In this document: positions 51,547 through 60,990 of the stretch, piece after piece
How positions within the stretch are numbered: the stretch's first letter is position 1
How the letters are laid out: each line of letters opens with the position of its first letter
Assembly: GCF_000695625.1 (NCBI RefSeq)
Contig: NZ_JMQI01000028.1
Span: 186,001-250,000, forward strand
DNA: 64,000 nt
Direction of reading: 5' to 3'
Origin: Amycolatopsis rifamycinica
GTDB taxonomy: Bacteria; Actinomycetota; Actinomycetes; Mycobacteriales; Pseudonocardiaceae
The notes under the pieces: model-generated
Told to the model about the DNA's origin: nothing
Database searches by the model: none
The model's input: the letters and a program-made list of their open reading frames with translations, nothing else
Made by a program: the position numbers and the translations under genes

Positions 51547-52053
51547 GTGAAGAAGACCATCTTCGTCGTCGCGCTGTCGATAGCCGGGTTCATCTCGGTC
51601 TGGCGGTTCGAGCCGGGGCCGGTGCACAACACCGCCGCCGTCGCGCAGGCGCCGCCGCCGCCGAGCACCACCGCACCGTCCACATCGGCCGCTCCGGCGA
51701 CCACCGTTCCGGAGGCGCCGGCCACGTCGTCCGAGTCGCCCACGCCGTCCACTTCGGACTCGCCGGCCACGAGGAACACCCCGGCCGAGACGGTGACCAC
51801 CCAGGGCAGCGCCGAGTCGAGCCGGTACGGCACCGTGCAGGTGCAGGTGACCTTCACCGGCTCCCGGCTCACCGCCATCACCCTGCTGCAGGCCCCGGAC
51901 AGCGGCCGGTCGCTCACCGCCCTGCCGAAGCTGCAGGAAGAAGCGATCAAGGCGCAGAGCGCCGACATCGACACGGTGACCGGCGCCACCGAGACGAGCG
52001 AGTCCTACAAGACGTCGCTGCGGGCCGCGATCGACGCGAGGGGAAACCGATGA
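51547..52053 (+). CDS. FMN-binding domain protein, membrane-anchored
   Basis: 168 residues from GTG 51547 (GGGGGAA upstream). An N-terminal anchor (about 3-19) is followed by a Ser/Thr/Pro-rich linker of about 60 residues and an FMN-binding domain (about 92-165). DTVTGATETS (142-151) matches the flavinylation motif, with Thr148 as the expected site where ApbE attaches FMN by a phosphoester bond. Located outside the cytoplasmic membrane. It lies between the ferric-reductase-like gene and apbE (ATGA overlap), so the three form one operon and one electron path. Confidence 0.9.
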   Translation: MKKTIFVVALSIAGFISVWRFEPGPVHNTAAVAQAPPPPSTTAPSTSAAPATTVPEAPATSSESPTPSTSDSPATRNTPAETVTTQGSAESSRYGTVQVQVTFTGSRLTAITLLQAPDSGRSLTALPKLQEEAIKAQSADIDTVTGATETSESYKTSLRAAIDARGNR

Positions 52054-52790
52054 CCACCCGCGTCGAACAGGTGATGGGCCTGCCGATCTCCCTCGACCTG
52101 CGTGACGAAGGCGACTTCGCCGAGGTCGTCGACGAAGTCTTCGCGTGGTTCTCCGACGTCGACGCCCGGTTCAGCCCGTTCAAGGAGGACAGCGAGGTCA
52201 GCCGGTACGACCGCGGCGAGCTGACGGCCGCCGAGCTGAGCGACGACCTCCTCGAGGTGCTGGAGCTCTGCGCGTACTACGAGCAGCTCTCCGGCGGCGC
52301 GTTCCGCGCGCGGCTGCCCGGCCGCGGCCTCGACCCGTGTGCGGTCGTCAAGGGCTGGGCGGTGCAGCGCGCGGCCGACATGCTGAAGGCCGAGGGCGCG
52401 ACGACGTTCTGCCTCAACGCCGGCGGCGACGTCGTCACCGCGGGCGAGCCGGAGCGGGGCCGCCCGTGGCGGGTCGGGGTGCGCCACCCCGAGCAGCCAC
52501 TGGCGGTGTGCGCGGTGCTGGAGTCGCGCAACGGCGCGATCGCGACGTCGGCGGCTTACGAGCGCGGCTCCCACATCCTCGACGGCCGGTCCGGCGCCCC
52601 GGCGACCGGCCTGATGAGCGTCACGGTGGTGGCCGGCGACCTCGTCACGGCGGACGCGCTGGCCACGGCGGCGTTCGCGATGGGCGAGGAAGGCATCACC
52701 TGGGCGGCGGACCGGCCGGACTGCGAGATCCTCATCGTCGACGACAGCCGCCGCGTGCACCGGACGGCGGGGCTGGCACTGGCGTCGTAA
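52050..52790 (+). CDS. apbE: FAD:protein FMN transferase
   Basis: 246 residues from ATG 52050, overlapping the previous stop. ApbE/Ftp family: SDVDARFSPFKEDSEVSRYDRGE (read in parts), the FAD-binding GRGLDPCAVVKGWAVQRAADML, and LNAGGDVVTAGEP, with the C-terminal metal-binding block SVTVVAGDLVTADALATAAFAMG (read in parts). It attaches FMN to the Thr of the flavinylation motif. It is shorter than many ApbE proteins and has no signal peptide, so it may act inside or use another route; the neighbouring FMN-binding protein is the likely substrate. Confidence 0.92.
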   Translation: MTTRVEQVMGLPISLDLRDEGDFAEVVDEVFAWFSDVDARFSPFKEDSEVSRYDRGELTAAELSDDLLEVLELCAYYEQLSGGAFRARLPGRGLDPCAVVKGWAVQRAADMLKAEGATTFCLNAGGDVVTAGEPERGRPWRVGVRHPEQPLAVCAVLESRNGAIATSAAYERGSHILDGRSGAPATGLMSVTVVAGDLVTADALATAAFAMGEEGITWAADRPDCEILIVDDSRRVHRTAGLALAS

Positions 52791-52852
52791 AACGGTTCGC
52801 CCTCCTCGGGCGGCTGGGCCAGACTCGGCGGCACCCGACTTCGAGGAGTGCC

Positions 52853-53233
52853 ATGCCGTCGTCCGTGCTGAACGTGTCCGTCGACTGCGCCGATCCGTAC
52901 GCGCTCTGCCGGTTCTGGAGCCAGGTGACCGGAAAGCCGATGCCCGAAACCGATCAGCCCGGGGACGACGAGGTCGGCTTCGAGCTGAACGACGGGACGA
53001 ACCTGCTGTTCCTCCGCGTGCCGGAGCCGAAGACGGTGAAGAACCGCCTCCACCTGTGCCTGCAGCCGGACATCCCGCGCGATGAGGAGGTCGAACGGCT
53101 CCTCGGCCTTGGCGCGACGCTGTACGACGACCTCCGCAACCCGGACGGCACGGGCTGGGCGGTGCTCGCCGATCCGGAGGGCAACGAGTTCTGCGTGCTG
53201 CGGAGCGCGGCCGAGCGCGCGGCGACGTCCTGA
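52853..53233 (+). CDS. VOC (glyoxalase/bleomycin resistance) superfamily protein
   Basis: 126 residues from ATG 52853 (GAGGAG upstream). Two beta-alpha-beta-beta-beta modules (LNVSVDCADPYALCRFWSQ and LHLCLQPDIPRDEEVERLL) and the final WAVLADPEGNEFCVLR are typical. The family includes metal-dependent lyases, dioxygenases and antibiotic-binding proteins; nothing here fixes the function. Downstream of apbE by 62 bases but not overlapped. Confidence 0.88.
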   Translation: MPSSVLNVSVDCADPYALCRFWSQVTGKPMPETDQPGDDEVGFELNDGTNLLFLRVPEPKTVKNRLHLCLQPDIPRDEEVERLLGLGATLYDDLRNPDGTGWAVLADPEGNEFCVLRSAAERAATS

Positions 53234-53275
53234 CGGACTCGTTCGCGGTCGAGACCGGCTGAATAGGGTGGCGGC

Positions 53276-54259
53276 ATGGCCCGTCCCCTGATCGCCGTCG
53301 CCACGCTGGGCGGCACCATCTCGATGGCCCCGGTCGACGGCGACGGCGGCGCCGTTCCGCGGTTCGGCGCGGCCGAGCTGCTCGGCGGGCTCGGCGATCT
53401 GCCGATGGACGTGCTGGCGGAAACCCTGGCCGGGATCGGCAGCGCGTCGCTGGACTTCGCGACGCTGCTGCGGTGCCGCGACTGGGGCCTGCGCCAGGAC
53501 GCCGACGGGTTCGTCGTCGTCCAGGGCACCGACACGCTCGAGGAAACGGCGTACTTCCTGGACCTGCACTGGCCGTCGGAGATCCCGGTGGTTATCACCG
53601 GGGCGATGCGCAACGCCGGCCTGTTCAGCCCGGACGGCCCGGCGAACCTGCGCAACGCGCTCACGGTGGCGGCCGATCCGCGCAGCCGCGGCCGGGGCGC
53701 GCTGGTCACGCTCAACGACGACGTCCACGCCGCGCGCTGGGTGCGGAAGGCGCATTCGAGCCACCTGGACAGTTTCTCGTCGGCGCCGGCGGGGCCGCTG
53801 GGCATGGTCGTCGAGCACGCGGTGCACTGGTTCCACCCGGCACCGCCGCGGCTGCCGTCCCTCGACGGCGACGACTTCGGCGGCCTGGTCCCGGTGGTCG
53901 AAGCGGGCTTGGACGACTCGGGCGCGGTGCTCGCGTCGGTGGCCGCGCAGCCGGAGGTCCGCGGGGTCGTGGTCGCCGCGACGGGCGTGGGACACGTTTC
54001 GGCCGCCACGGCCGACGTGATCGCCCGGTTGGTGACCTCGATGCCGGTGGTCGTCGCCTCGCGGACCGGCGCGGGCCCCACGCTGCGGTCGACGTACGGC
54101 TTCCACGGTTCGGAGTCGAGCCTGATCGCGATGGGCGCGACGATGGCGGGCTGGCTGGACGCGCGGAAGTCGCGGATCCTGCTGCACGCCCTGCTGGCGT
54201 CCGGCGCGGACCGGGACCGGATCGAGCGGGAGTTCCGGGCTCGCGGCGACCTGGACTGA
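53276..54259 (+). CDS. Asparaginase family protein
   Basis: 327 residues from ATG 53276. Active-site block 1 is ATLGGTISM (nucleophile Thr14) and block 2 VVVQGTDTLEETAYFLD. It splits L-asparagine (or glutamine) to the acid and ammonia. No signal peptide, so a cytoplasmic enzyme of type I is likely; the C-terminal half has RTGAGPTLRSTYGFHGSE as the second-subunit contact. It converges on the cysteine dioxygenase gene with six bases between stops. Confidence 0.93.
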   Translation: MARPLIAVATLGGTISMAPVDGDGGAVPRFGAAELLGGLGDLPMDVLAETLAGIGSASLDFATLLRCRDWGLRQDADGFVVVQGTDTLEETAYFLDLHWPSEIPVVITGAMRNAGLFSPDGPANLRNALTVAADPRSRGRGALVTLNDDVHAARWVRKAHSSHLDSFSSAPAGPLGMVVEHAVHWFHPAPPRLPSLDGDDFGGLVPVVEAGLDDSGAVLASVAAQPEVRGVVVAATGVGHVSAATADVIARLVTSMPVVVASRTGAGPTLRSTYGFHGSESSLIAMGATMAGWLDARKSRILLHALLASGADRDRIEREFRARGDLD

Positions 54260-54264
54260 AGCGG

Positions 54265-54744
54265 TCAGTCCCGGATCGGCCCGGCCACCGGGTCGAGGTG
54301 GTACGGGCGCATCGCGCGGCCCGCGTCGCGGTAGACGTGGAGCGAGATCGCCGGGTCCGGGCCGTCGTTGCGGACCTCGTGCACGTACCCCGGCCCGAAC
54401 ACCCGCGACTGCCCCGCCGAAAGCGCGTGCAGCTCGGTGACCGCGCGGCCGTCCGGGGCGCGGCGCGCCACGGCCTCGGTCAGGTGGCCGGCGACCACGG
54501 TGAAGGCGCCGCTGGCGAACGCGTGGTCGTGCAGGTCGGTGCGCTGGCCGGGCAGCCAGCTCATCAGCCACACCTCCTGCTGCTCGTCCTCCGAAACCAG
54601 CGCCGCGAACCGCTCGTCGGGGTCGTAGCGCAGGAGGTGCTTCCAGCGGTCGCGGTCGGCGGCGACCTCGAGGGCGACGCGCACCGGGTGGCGCAGCGCG
54701 GGGTTTTCGGGACGCAGCAGGGTGTTGTCCGGAACGGCGAACAT
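54265..54744 (-). CDS. Cysteine dioxygenase-type cupin
   Basis: 159 residues from ATG 54744, with GTGAGGA upstream. The iron-binding cupin motifs are WLPGQRTDLHDHAFASGAF (His72, His74) and GPGYVHEVRND (His122), as in cysteine dioxygenase, which oxidises cysteine to cysteinesulfinate. The arginine and tyrosine pattern (SLHVYRDAGRAMRPY) is compatible with CDO. A leader peptide rich in cysteines precedes it (54795-54860), which independently supports a cysteine-linked role. Expression is probably cysteine-controlled. Confidence 0.9.
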   Translation of the reverse strand: MFAVPDNTLLRPENPALRHPVRVALEVAADRDRWKHLLRYDPDERFAALVSEDEQQEVWLMSWLPGQRTDLHDHAFASGAFTVVAGHLTEAVARRAPDGRAVTELHALSAGQSRVFGPGYVHEVRNDGPDPAISLHVYRDAGRAMRPYHLDPVAGPIRD

Positions 54745-54794
54745 GAGGGTCCTCACGCAGAAGATAAGGGTGTCGAGCTGGGCCGGGGCTGGGT

Positions 54795-54860
54795 TCACCG
54801 ACAACAGCGACACGCGCGCACGCTCGCGCGGAGGCCCATGCGGCCCCGCGGCTGAGTCAT
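54795..54860 (-). CDS. Polycysteine leader peptide upstream of the cysteine dioxygenase gene
   Basis: A 21-codon frame from ATG 54860 ends with Ala-Cys-Arg-Cys-Cys-Arg then TGA (54795-54797), 50 bases before the dioxygenase start. An in-frame ATG at 54875 would add five residues. Short, often leaderless peptides ending in clustered Cys codons act as cysteine-responsive attenuators of sulfur genes in mycobacteria (established for that group). Ribosome stalling at the Cys codons would change folding of the intervening RNA. The basic N-terminus also fits those peptides. Confidence 0.7.
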   Translation of the reverse strand: MTQPRGRMGLRASVRACRCCR

Positions 54861-54942
54861 GGCGTGCGCGAACATGCGACCAGAGTCCCAGCCGCGTTCC
54901 GCCCGGTCAAGACGTCTCACCTGACGGGAGAACGCCGGGCGA

Positions 54943-55959
54943 TCAGGACCACTCGTGCTTCTGCGACCGTCCCAGCAGCTCGGCGCCGGCCTGGCGCGGG
55001 TCGACGCCCTCGTGGCAGACGCGGTGCATGGCGTCGGTGATCGGCATGTCGACCCCGAGGCTCTGCGCCAGCGCGCGGATCGACGAGCACGACATGACAC
55101 CCTCGGCGACCTGCCCACCGGCCGCGGCCTGCGCCTGTTCGAGCGTCTCGCCGCGGCCGAGGCGTTCGCCGAAGGTGCGGTTGCGCGAAAGCGGCGACGA
55201 GCAGGTCGCGACCAGGTCGCCGACGCCGGCGAGCCCGGCGAAGGTGAGCGGGTCGGCGCCCAGCTTCGCGCCGAGCCGGGCCATCTCGGCCAGGCCGCGG
55301 GTGATGAGCGTCGCCATCGTGTTGGTGCCGAGGCCGAGGCCGGCGGCCATCCCGGTGCTGAGCGCGATGACGTTCTTGCAGGCCCCGCCGAGCTCGCAGC
55401 CGACGACGTCGGTGTTGGTGTAGGGGCGGAAGTAGGAGTTGGCGCAGGCGCGCTGGACCGCGACGGCGCGTTCGTGGTCGGCGCAGGCCAGCACGGACGC
55501 GGACGGCTGCCCGGCGGCGATCTCCTTGGCCAGGTTCGGCCCGGTGACGACGACGACCTCGCCGGGGTCGATCCCGACGATCTCGCCGATCACCTCGCTC
55601 ATCCGCTTGAGCGTGCCGAGCTCGACGCCCTTGGCCAGGCTGACGAGGATCGCGCCGGGCGGCAGCAGCTCGCGCCACGCCGTCAGGTTCGCCCGCAGGC
55701 TCTGGCTGGGCACGGCCAGGACGACGGCCTCGGCGTCGTGCAGTGCCTTCGCGGGGTCGCTGGTGGCGGTGACGTTCTCCGGCAGGGACACGCCGGGCAG
55801 GTAGGCGCCGTTGGTGTGCCGCTCCCGGATGTCCTCGGCGACCTGTTCGCGGCGCGCCCACACGGTGACGTCCCGCCCGGCGTCGCCGAGCACCTTGGCG
55901 AAGGCGGTGCCCCACGAGCCGGCCCCGAGCACGGTGACCCGCTGCACGTCGGCGCGCAT
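54943..55959 (-). CDS. gpsA: NAD(P)H-dependent glycerol-3-phosphate dehydrogenase
   Basis: 338 residues; ATG 55959 overlaps the plsC stop (TGATG). The Rossmann motif is [19 protein letters not shown]; conserved [19 protein letters not shown] and the catalytic Lys in GACKNVIAL, then [16 protein letters not shown]. It reduces dihydroxyacetone phosphate to sn-glycerol-3-phosphate for phospholipids. Coupled with plsC, the acyltransferase gene, on the same strand. Confidence 0.97.
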   Translation of the reverse strand: MRADVQRVTVLGAGSWGTAFAKVLGDAGRDVTVWARREQVAEDIRERHTNGAYLPGVSLPENVTATSDPAKALHDAEAVVLAVPSQSLRANLTAWRELLPPGAILVSLAKGVELGTLKRMSEVIGEIVGIDPGEVVVVTGPNLAKEIAAGQPSASVLACADHERAVAVQRACANSYFRPYTNTDVVGCELGGACKNVIALSTGMAAGLGLGTNTMATLITRGLAEMARLGAKLGADPLTFAGLAGVGDLVATCSSPLSRNRTFGERLGRGETLEQAQAAAGGQVAEGVMSCSSIRALAQSLGVDMPITDAMHRVCHEGVDPRQAGAELLGRSQKHEWS

Positions 55960-56663
55960 CAGGCGGGATCCCCCGGCTTCGCGGCGGGCGGTTCCTCGTG
56001 CCGGATTTCGGCGAGGAGCCGGGTCACCTCGTCCATCATGACCTGGGTGACCTCGCGCAGTTTCGTGGCGCTGCGGGTGTTGCCGCCGCGGTAGGCGGAC
56101 AGGTCGAGCGGGTCGCCGACGAGGTGGGTGATCGTCTTGCGCGGGAACGGCGTGAACTTCTTCGTGTAGCCGTTGAAGATCTGGCTGGTGCCCCACCGGG
56201 CGACGGGGATGATGGGGACGTCGTTCTGCAGCGCGAGCCGCGCGGCGCCGGTGAAGGACTCCTTCGGCCAGCCGTCCGGGTCCTTGGTGATGGTGCCCTC
56301 GGGGTAGATGACGACGATCTTGCCCTGTTCGAGCGCATCGTGAGCGGCCTTGAGGCTGTCCCCGGCGGCGGCCGACCCCCGCGAGACGGGAATCTGCCCG
56401 GACCCGGAGACGATCGGGCCGAGGATCGGCGCCCGCGTCAGGCTCTCCTTGAAGAGGAACCGCGGAACCCGCTTCTGCCGGTGCACGAAGACGGCGTCGA
56501 CGGCGGGATCGAGGTGCGAGATGTGGTTCATGACGAGAAGAGCGGGCCCCTGCCGCGGGATCTTCTCGGCCCCGACGTAGACCCGCCGCGCGATGCCGGT
56601 CAGCGGGTAGAACAGTACGGCGGCGAGCCCCACCCAGAAGCCGCCCTTTTCACGCCGGGCCAC
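55959..56663 (-). CDS. 1-acylglycerol-3-phosphate acyltransferase family protein
   Basis: 234 residues from GTG 56663, chosen because GGAGGAGGAG lies just upstream; GTG 56678 would add five residues and itself forms part of that site. The acyltransferase motifs are NHISHLDP (HX4D), FLFKESL and [10 protein letters not shown] (EGT). An N-terminal hydrophobic segment (about 9-27: [15 protein letters not shown]) attaches it to the membrane. It transfers acyl groups to lysophosphatidate. Coupled with gpsA. Confidence 0.9.
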   Translation of the reverse strand: MARREKGGFWVGLAAVLFYPLTGIARRVYVGAEKIPRQGPALLVMNHISHLDPAVDAVFVHRQKRVPRFLFKESLTRAPILGPIVSGSGQIPVSRGSAAAGDSLKAAHDALEQGKIVVIYPEGTITKDPDGWPKESFTGAARLALQNDVPIIPVARWGTSQIFNGYTKKFTPFPRKTITHLVGDPLDLSAYRGGNTRSATKLREVTQVMMDEVTRLLAEIRHEEPPAAKPGDPA

Positions 56664-56891
56664 GATCTCCTCCTCCACGCGTCACGTCGGGCCCTGATCC
56701 TGCCGCGCCGGGCTCGGAGCAGTCCAGGGAGGGTCGGTTGAAGGGGGGTGCGGGGGTTCTGACCTGGTCGGGGGTGGGTGCGGCAGTGAACTCGGACACC
56801 CACGCCCGGAGGCCGTCCACAACCCGCGTCGCCTGTGGACAACCCGCCCCGCCCCCGACGACCACCCCGGCTTTCGGGTAAAGATGGACAC

Positions 56892-57524
56892 GTGGACGTG
56901 GACCTGGTCGTGCCGATGAAACACCCCCGCGACGGCAAGTCGCGGCTGCGCGGCGCCGTCGACCCCGCCCGGCACCCCGGGCTGGTCCTGGCGCTCGCCG
57001 CCGACACGCTCGCCGCCGTGGTGGCGAGTGCGCAGGTCAGGCGCGTCCTGCTCGTCGCCGCCGATCCCGCTGCCGTCGCCGAGCTGGGCGAGCTCGGGGT
57101 CGAGATCGTCGCCGAACCCGCCGAAAAGACCCTCAACGCCGCCTTCCGCCACGGTGCGGCCCTGCTCAAGGCCGACGATCCGGGCGCCGTCGTCGGTGCG
57201 CTGCAGGCCGATCTCCCCGCCCTGCGCGCCGTCGATCTCACCGCGGCGCTCGCCGAGGCCGCCGGGCGCCGGGCCTTCGTCGCCGATCGGCAGGGCACCG
57301 GCACCACCCTGCTGCTGGCCGCCGCCGGCGGGGCGCTCGATCCGCGGTTCGGGCCCGGGTCGGCGCGGCTGCACGCCGCGTCCGGGGCCGTCCCCCTGTC
57401 GCGGCCGCTGCCGACCCTGCGCGGTGACGTCGACACCCCGGATGATCTCGCCCACGTCCGCGCCCTCGGTGTCGGGAAACACACCGCCGCCCACCTCGGC
57501 GAACCGGCCGCCATCCCGCGCTGA
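56892..57524 (+). CDS. cofC: CofC/FbiD-type guanylyltransferase of F420 biosynthesis
   Basis: 210 residues from GTG 56892, possibly leaderless: TAAAGAT lies about ten bases upstream (GTG 56898 is an in-frame alternative). DLVVPMKHPRDGKSRL is the nucleotidyltransferase N-terminus; VGALQADLPALR and LPTLRGDVDTPDDL contain the metal-binding acidic residues. The family makes the activated guanylyl-linked intermediate (2-phospholactate or, in mycobacteria, phosphoenolpyruvate) for coenzyme F420. No cofE or fbiA nearby. The 228-base gap before it contains nothing recognisable. Confidence 0.88.
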   Translation: MDVDLVVPMKHPRDGKSRLRGAVDPARHPGLVLALAADTLAAVVASAQVRRVLLVAADPAAVAELGELGVEIVAEPAEKTLNAAFRHGAALLKADDPGAVVGALQADLPALRAVDLTAALAEAAGRRAFVADRQGTGTTLLLAAAGGALDPRFGPGSARLHAASGAVPLSRPLPTLRGDVDTPDDLAHVRALGVGKHTAAHLGEPAAIPR

Positions 57525-57588
57525 GCTGTTCATCTGACCTTCACCACGGTCCGCGCAATTCCGCGTCACGTAGTGAAGAATGGGGGCC

Positions 57589-59940
57589 GTGAGCACAGAA
57601 GACGGCGGCACGCCCGCACCGCGGAGGCGACGGAACCCGGCCAACGGATCTTCGGAGGCGGCGGCGAAGAAGACGACGACCGCCAAGAAGGTTCCGTCGA
57701 AGTCGACCGCGCGCGACACCGCCGCCCGTGCCACCGCCGGCAAGGCCAGGGCGAGCAAGACCACGGCCGCCGCGGCCACGCCGCGGCGGCGCAGCGCCAC
57801 GCACGGCAACGCGCGGGCGGCCGAGGAGTTCCGGGCCGTCCCGTCGGCGCCGCCCGCCGTCACCGCCGCGCCGACCGCCGTCGAGACGCTGCCCGACGAC
57901 CGGTACTTCAACCGCGAGCTGTCGTGGCAGGACTTCAACGCCCGCGTGCTCGCGCTGGCCGAGGACGAGTCGCAGCCGCTGCTGGAGCGGGCGAAGTTCC
58001 TCGCGATCTTCGCGTCCAATCTGGACGAGTTCTACATGGTCCGCGTCGCCGGCCTGAAGCGCCGCGACGAGACCGGCCTGCTGGTGCGCAGCGCGGACGG
58101 GCTCACCCCGCGCGAGCAGCTCGGCTACATCGCCAAGCGCAACCAGGACCTGGTCGAGCGGCAGACCGGTGCGTTCGAGAAGCACCTGCGCCCGCAGCTG
58201 GCCGAGCAGGACATCCACATCGTCGGCTGGGCCGACCTGGCCGGCGCGGACCAGCTGCGGCTGTCGAGTTACTTCTCCGAGCAGATCTTCCCGGTCCTGA
58301 CGCCCCTGGCCGTCGACCCGGCGCACCCGTTCCCCTACATCTCGGGCCTCTCGCTCAACCTCGCGGTGACGGTCCGCGACCCCGAAGGCGGCACCGAGCG
58401 CTTCGCCCGGGTGAAGGTGCCGAGCAACGTGCCGCGCCTGATGCGCGTCGAGACCGAGCGCACCAGCCGGACGGCGACGTTCCTGCCCCTCGAAGAGCTC
58501 ATCGCCGCCCACCTGGGTGAGCTGTTCACCGGCATGGACGTCACCGAGCACCACGTCTTCCGCGTCACCCGCAACGCCGACTTCGAGGTGGACGAGGACC
58601 GCGACGAGGACCTCCTGCAGGCCCTCGAGCGCGAACTGGCGCAGCGCCGCTTCGGCCCGCCGGTGCGCCTCGAGGTCGCGCAGGACATGAGCGAGCACAT
58701 GCTCGAGCTGCTGCTGCGCGAGCTGGACGTCGACCCGGCGGACGTCGTCGAGGTGCCCGGCCTGCTCGACCTGACCTGCCTGCACCAGCTGTCCGCTGTG
58801 GACCGCAAGGAGCTGAAGGACCGGCCGTTCGTGCCGGCGACCCACCCGGCGTTCGGCGAGCGCGAGACGCCGAAGAGCGTCTTCGCGACGCTGCGCGAGG
58901 GCGACGTGCTGGTGCACCACCCGTACGACTCGTTCTCGACCAGCGTGCAGCGGTTCATCGAGCAGGCGGCGGCCGACTCGAAGGTCCTGGCGATCAAGCA
59001 GACGCTGTACCGGACTTCCGGTGACTCCCCGATCGTCGACGCGCTGATCGACGCCGCCGAGGCGGGCAAGCAGGTCGTCGCGCTGGTCGAGATCAAGGCG
59101 CGCTTCGACGAGCAGGCGAACATCACGTGGGCGCGGACGCTGGAGCGCGCGGGCGTGCACGTGGTGTACGGCCTGGTCGGGCTGAAGACGCACTGCAAGG
59201 TGTCGATGATCGTGCGCCAGGAGGGCTCGACGATCCGGCGCTACTGCCACATCGGCACCGGCAACTACAACCCGAAGACCGCGCGGCTCTACGAGGACAT
59301 CGGCCTGTTCACCGCCGACCCGAGCATCGGCGCGGACGTCACCGACCTGTTCAACGTGCTGACCGGCTACTCGCGGCAGGACACCTACCGGACGATCCTG
59401 ACCTCGCCGCACGGGATCCGCCGCGGCATCGTGCGCGCGATCGGCGAGGAGATCGAGCTCGCGCGGGCCGGGCAGCAGGCCGGGATCCGGATCAAGTGCA
59501 ACTCGCTGGTCGACGAGCAGGTCATCGACGCGCTCTACCACGCGTCACAAGCCGGGGTCCCGGTCGAGATCGTGGTGCGGGGCATCTGCACGCTCAAGCC
59601 CGGCGTCGAAGGGCTGTCGGAGAACATCCACGTCCGGTCGATCCTCGGCCGGTTCCTGGAGCACTCGCGGATCTTCAACTTCCGCGCGGGCGGGACGCAC
59701 TGGATCGGCAGCGCGGACATGATGCACCGCAACCTGGACCGGCGGATCGAGGCGCTGGTGCGCGTCAAGGACCCGAAGCTCATCGCGCAGCTCGACAACA
59801 TCTTCGATTCGGCGCTGGACCCGGCGACGCGCTGCTGGGTGCTGACCGCCAGCGGCGAGTGGTCGCCGTTCCCGGCGGACGGCTCGCGCGTGCGTGACCA
59901 CCAGCTGGAGCTGGCGAAGCTGCACGGGGCCGCCGGATGA
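57589..59940 (+). CDS. ppk: Polyphosphate kinase 1, with long basic N-terminal tail
   Basis: 783 residues from GTG 57589 (ATG 57580, three codons upstream, is equally in frame). About 95 residues of Lys/Ala/Thr-rich tail ([21 protein letters not shown]) precede the PPK1 core. PPK1 blocks: [63 protein letters not shown] and the autophosphorylated histidine in [20 protein letters not shown] (His554). It makes and uses polyphosphate. The tail is a lineage-specific extension that resembles nucleic-acid-binding histone-H1-like sequence. mutT1 overlaps the stop. Confidence 0.96.
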   Translation: MSTEDGGTPAPRRRRNPANGSSEAAAKKTTTAKKVPSKSTARDTAARATAGKARASKTTAAAATPRRRSATHGNARAAEEFRAVPSAPPAVTAAPTAVETLPDDRYFNRELSWQDFNARVLALAEDESQPLLERAKFLAIFASNLDEFYMVRVAGLKRRDETGLLVRSADGLTPREQLGYIAKRNQDLVERQTGAFEKHLRPQLAEQDIHIVGWADLAGADQLRLSSYFSEQIFPVLTPLAVDPAHPFPYISGLSLNLAVTVRDPEGGTERFARVKVPSNVPRLMRVETERTSRTATFLPLEELIAAHLGELFTGMDVTEHHVFRVTRNADFEVDEDRDEDLLQALERELAQRRFGPPVRLEVAQDMSEHMLELLLRELDVDPADVVEVPGLLDLTCLHQLSAVDRKELKDRPFVPATHPAFGERETPKSVFATLREGDVLVHHPYDSFSTSVQRFIEQAAADSKVLAIKQTLYRTSGDSPIVDALIDAAEAGKQVVALVEIKARFDEQANITWARTLERAGVHVVYGLVGLKTHCKVSMIVRQEGSTIRRYCHIGTGNYNPKTARLYEDIGLFTADPSIGADVTDLFNVLTGYSRQDTYRTILTSPHGIRRGIVRAIGEEIELARAGQQAGIRIKCNSLVDEQVIDALYHASQAGVPVEIVVRGICTLKPGVEGLSENIHVRSILGRFLEHSRIFNFRAGGTHWIGSADMMHRNLDRRIEALVRVKDPKLIAQLDNIFDSALDPATRCWVLTASGEWSPFPADGSRVRDHQLELAKLHGAAG

Positions 59941-60890
59941 CCCAGGAGGTACGGGCGGCCGGCGCGGTGCTGTGGCGCGTCGCCGGGGGCGCGACGGAGG
60001 TCGCGCTGGTCCATCGCCCGCGGTACGACGACTGGTCGTTCCCGAAGGGGAAACTCGACCCGGGCGAGACGATCGCCGAGGCCGCGGTCCGGGAAATCCG
60101 GGAGGAGACCGGTTTCACGGCGGTACTGGGCCGCTACCTGGCCCGGACGGCGTACCCGGTGCCGTCGCGCGACGGCACCGGGACGGTGCCGAAGACGGTC
60201 GACTACTTCGCCGCGGAAGCGGTGTCCGGCGGGTTCTCGCCGAACGACGAAGTCGACGAGCTGCGCTGGCTGGAGCCGACGGTCGCGGAGAAGCTGCTGA
60301 CGCGCCCGGAGGACGTCCGGGTGCTGCGGACGTTCTGCGCGCTGCCGGTGGGGTCGACGACGCTGCTGCTGGTGCGCCACGCGAAGGCGGGCAAGCGCGA
60401 CGGGTGGTCCGGCGACGACGACCTGCGGCCGCTGTCCGAGGCGGGCCTCCGGCAGGCGGCGGCGCTGCGCCGGGTGCTGGCGCTGTTCGGTCCGGACCGG
60501 GTGCTGTCGGCCCCGAGGCTGCGGTGCGTGCAGACGGTCCACGGGGTGGCCGAGGACGTCGCGGCGGAAGTCCGCCACGAGCCGTTGTTCTCGGAAGAGG
60601 GCTACTGGCCGGACCCGGTCCTGGGCGTCGCGCGGCTGCTGGCGGTGGCCGGGGACGGCGGAACACCGGTGGTGTGCAGCCAGGGCGGCGTGATCCCGGA
60701 CCTGGTGAGCGCGTTGGCGGATCGCGACGGCGTGGAGCTTTCGGCCGCGCGCGGCGGCGTGGTGCCGAGCAAGAAGGGCTCGTTCTGGGTCTTGTCGTTC
60801 CGCCCGCCCACGGCCTCGGAAGGCCCGGTGCTGCTGGCGGCGGACTACCACCCGAGCGCGCTCCCGGCGCCCTCCCCCAGCCGCTCCTGA
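59937..60890 (+). CDS. mutT1: MutT1-type Nudix hydrolase fused to histidine phosphatase
   Basis: 317 residues; ATG 59937 overlaps the ppk stop (ATGA). An N-terminal Nudix domain (about 5-135) has the box [18 protein letters not shown], and a C-terminal histidine-phosphatase domain starts [10 protein letters not shown] (RHA motif) near 145. This Nudix-phosphatase fusion is the MutT1 family of actinobacteria, which acts on 8-oxo-dGTP, diadenosine polyphosphates and the like. Coupling to ppk is a known actinobacterial arrangement and fits phosphate metabolism. Confidence 0.94.
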   Translation: MTQEVRAAGAVLWRVAGGATEVALVHRPRYDDWSFPKGKLDPGETIAEAAVREIREETGFTAVLGRYLARTAYPVPSRDGTGTVPKTVDYFAAEAVSGGFSPNDEVDELRWLEPTVAEKLLTRPEDVRVLRTFCALPVGSTTLLLVRHAKAGKRDGWSGDDDLRPLSEAGLRQAAALRRVLALFGPDRVLSAPRLRCVQTVHGVAEDVAAEVRHEPLFSEEGYWPDPVLGVARLLAVAGDGGTPVVCSQGGVIPDLVSALADRDGVELSAARGGVVPSKKGSFWVLSFRPPTASEGPVLLAADYHPSALPAPSPSRS

Positions 60891-60911
60891 GCTCCGGCCC
60901 TCGCCGCGGGG

Positions 60912-60940
60912 ACGGCGCTGTCACGACGAGACAGCGCCGT
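60912..60940. terminator. Terminator between mutT1 and the SARP gene
   Basis: ACGGCGCTGTC (60912-60922) pairs perfectly with GACAGCGCCGT (60930-60940) around a seven-base loop. It lies between convergent stops at 60890 and 60991. Confidence 0.8.
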
Positions 60941-60990
60941 GACAGTCGATCTTGGTGTACTTACCCCGGGTCCCGCTGGGCTGCGCCGGG

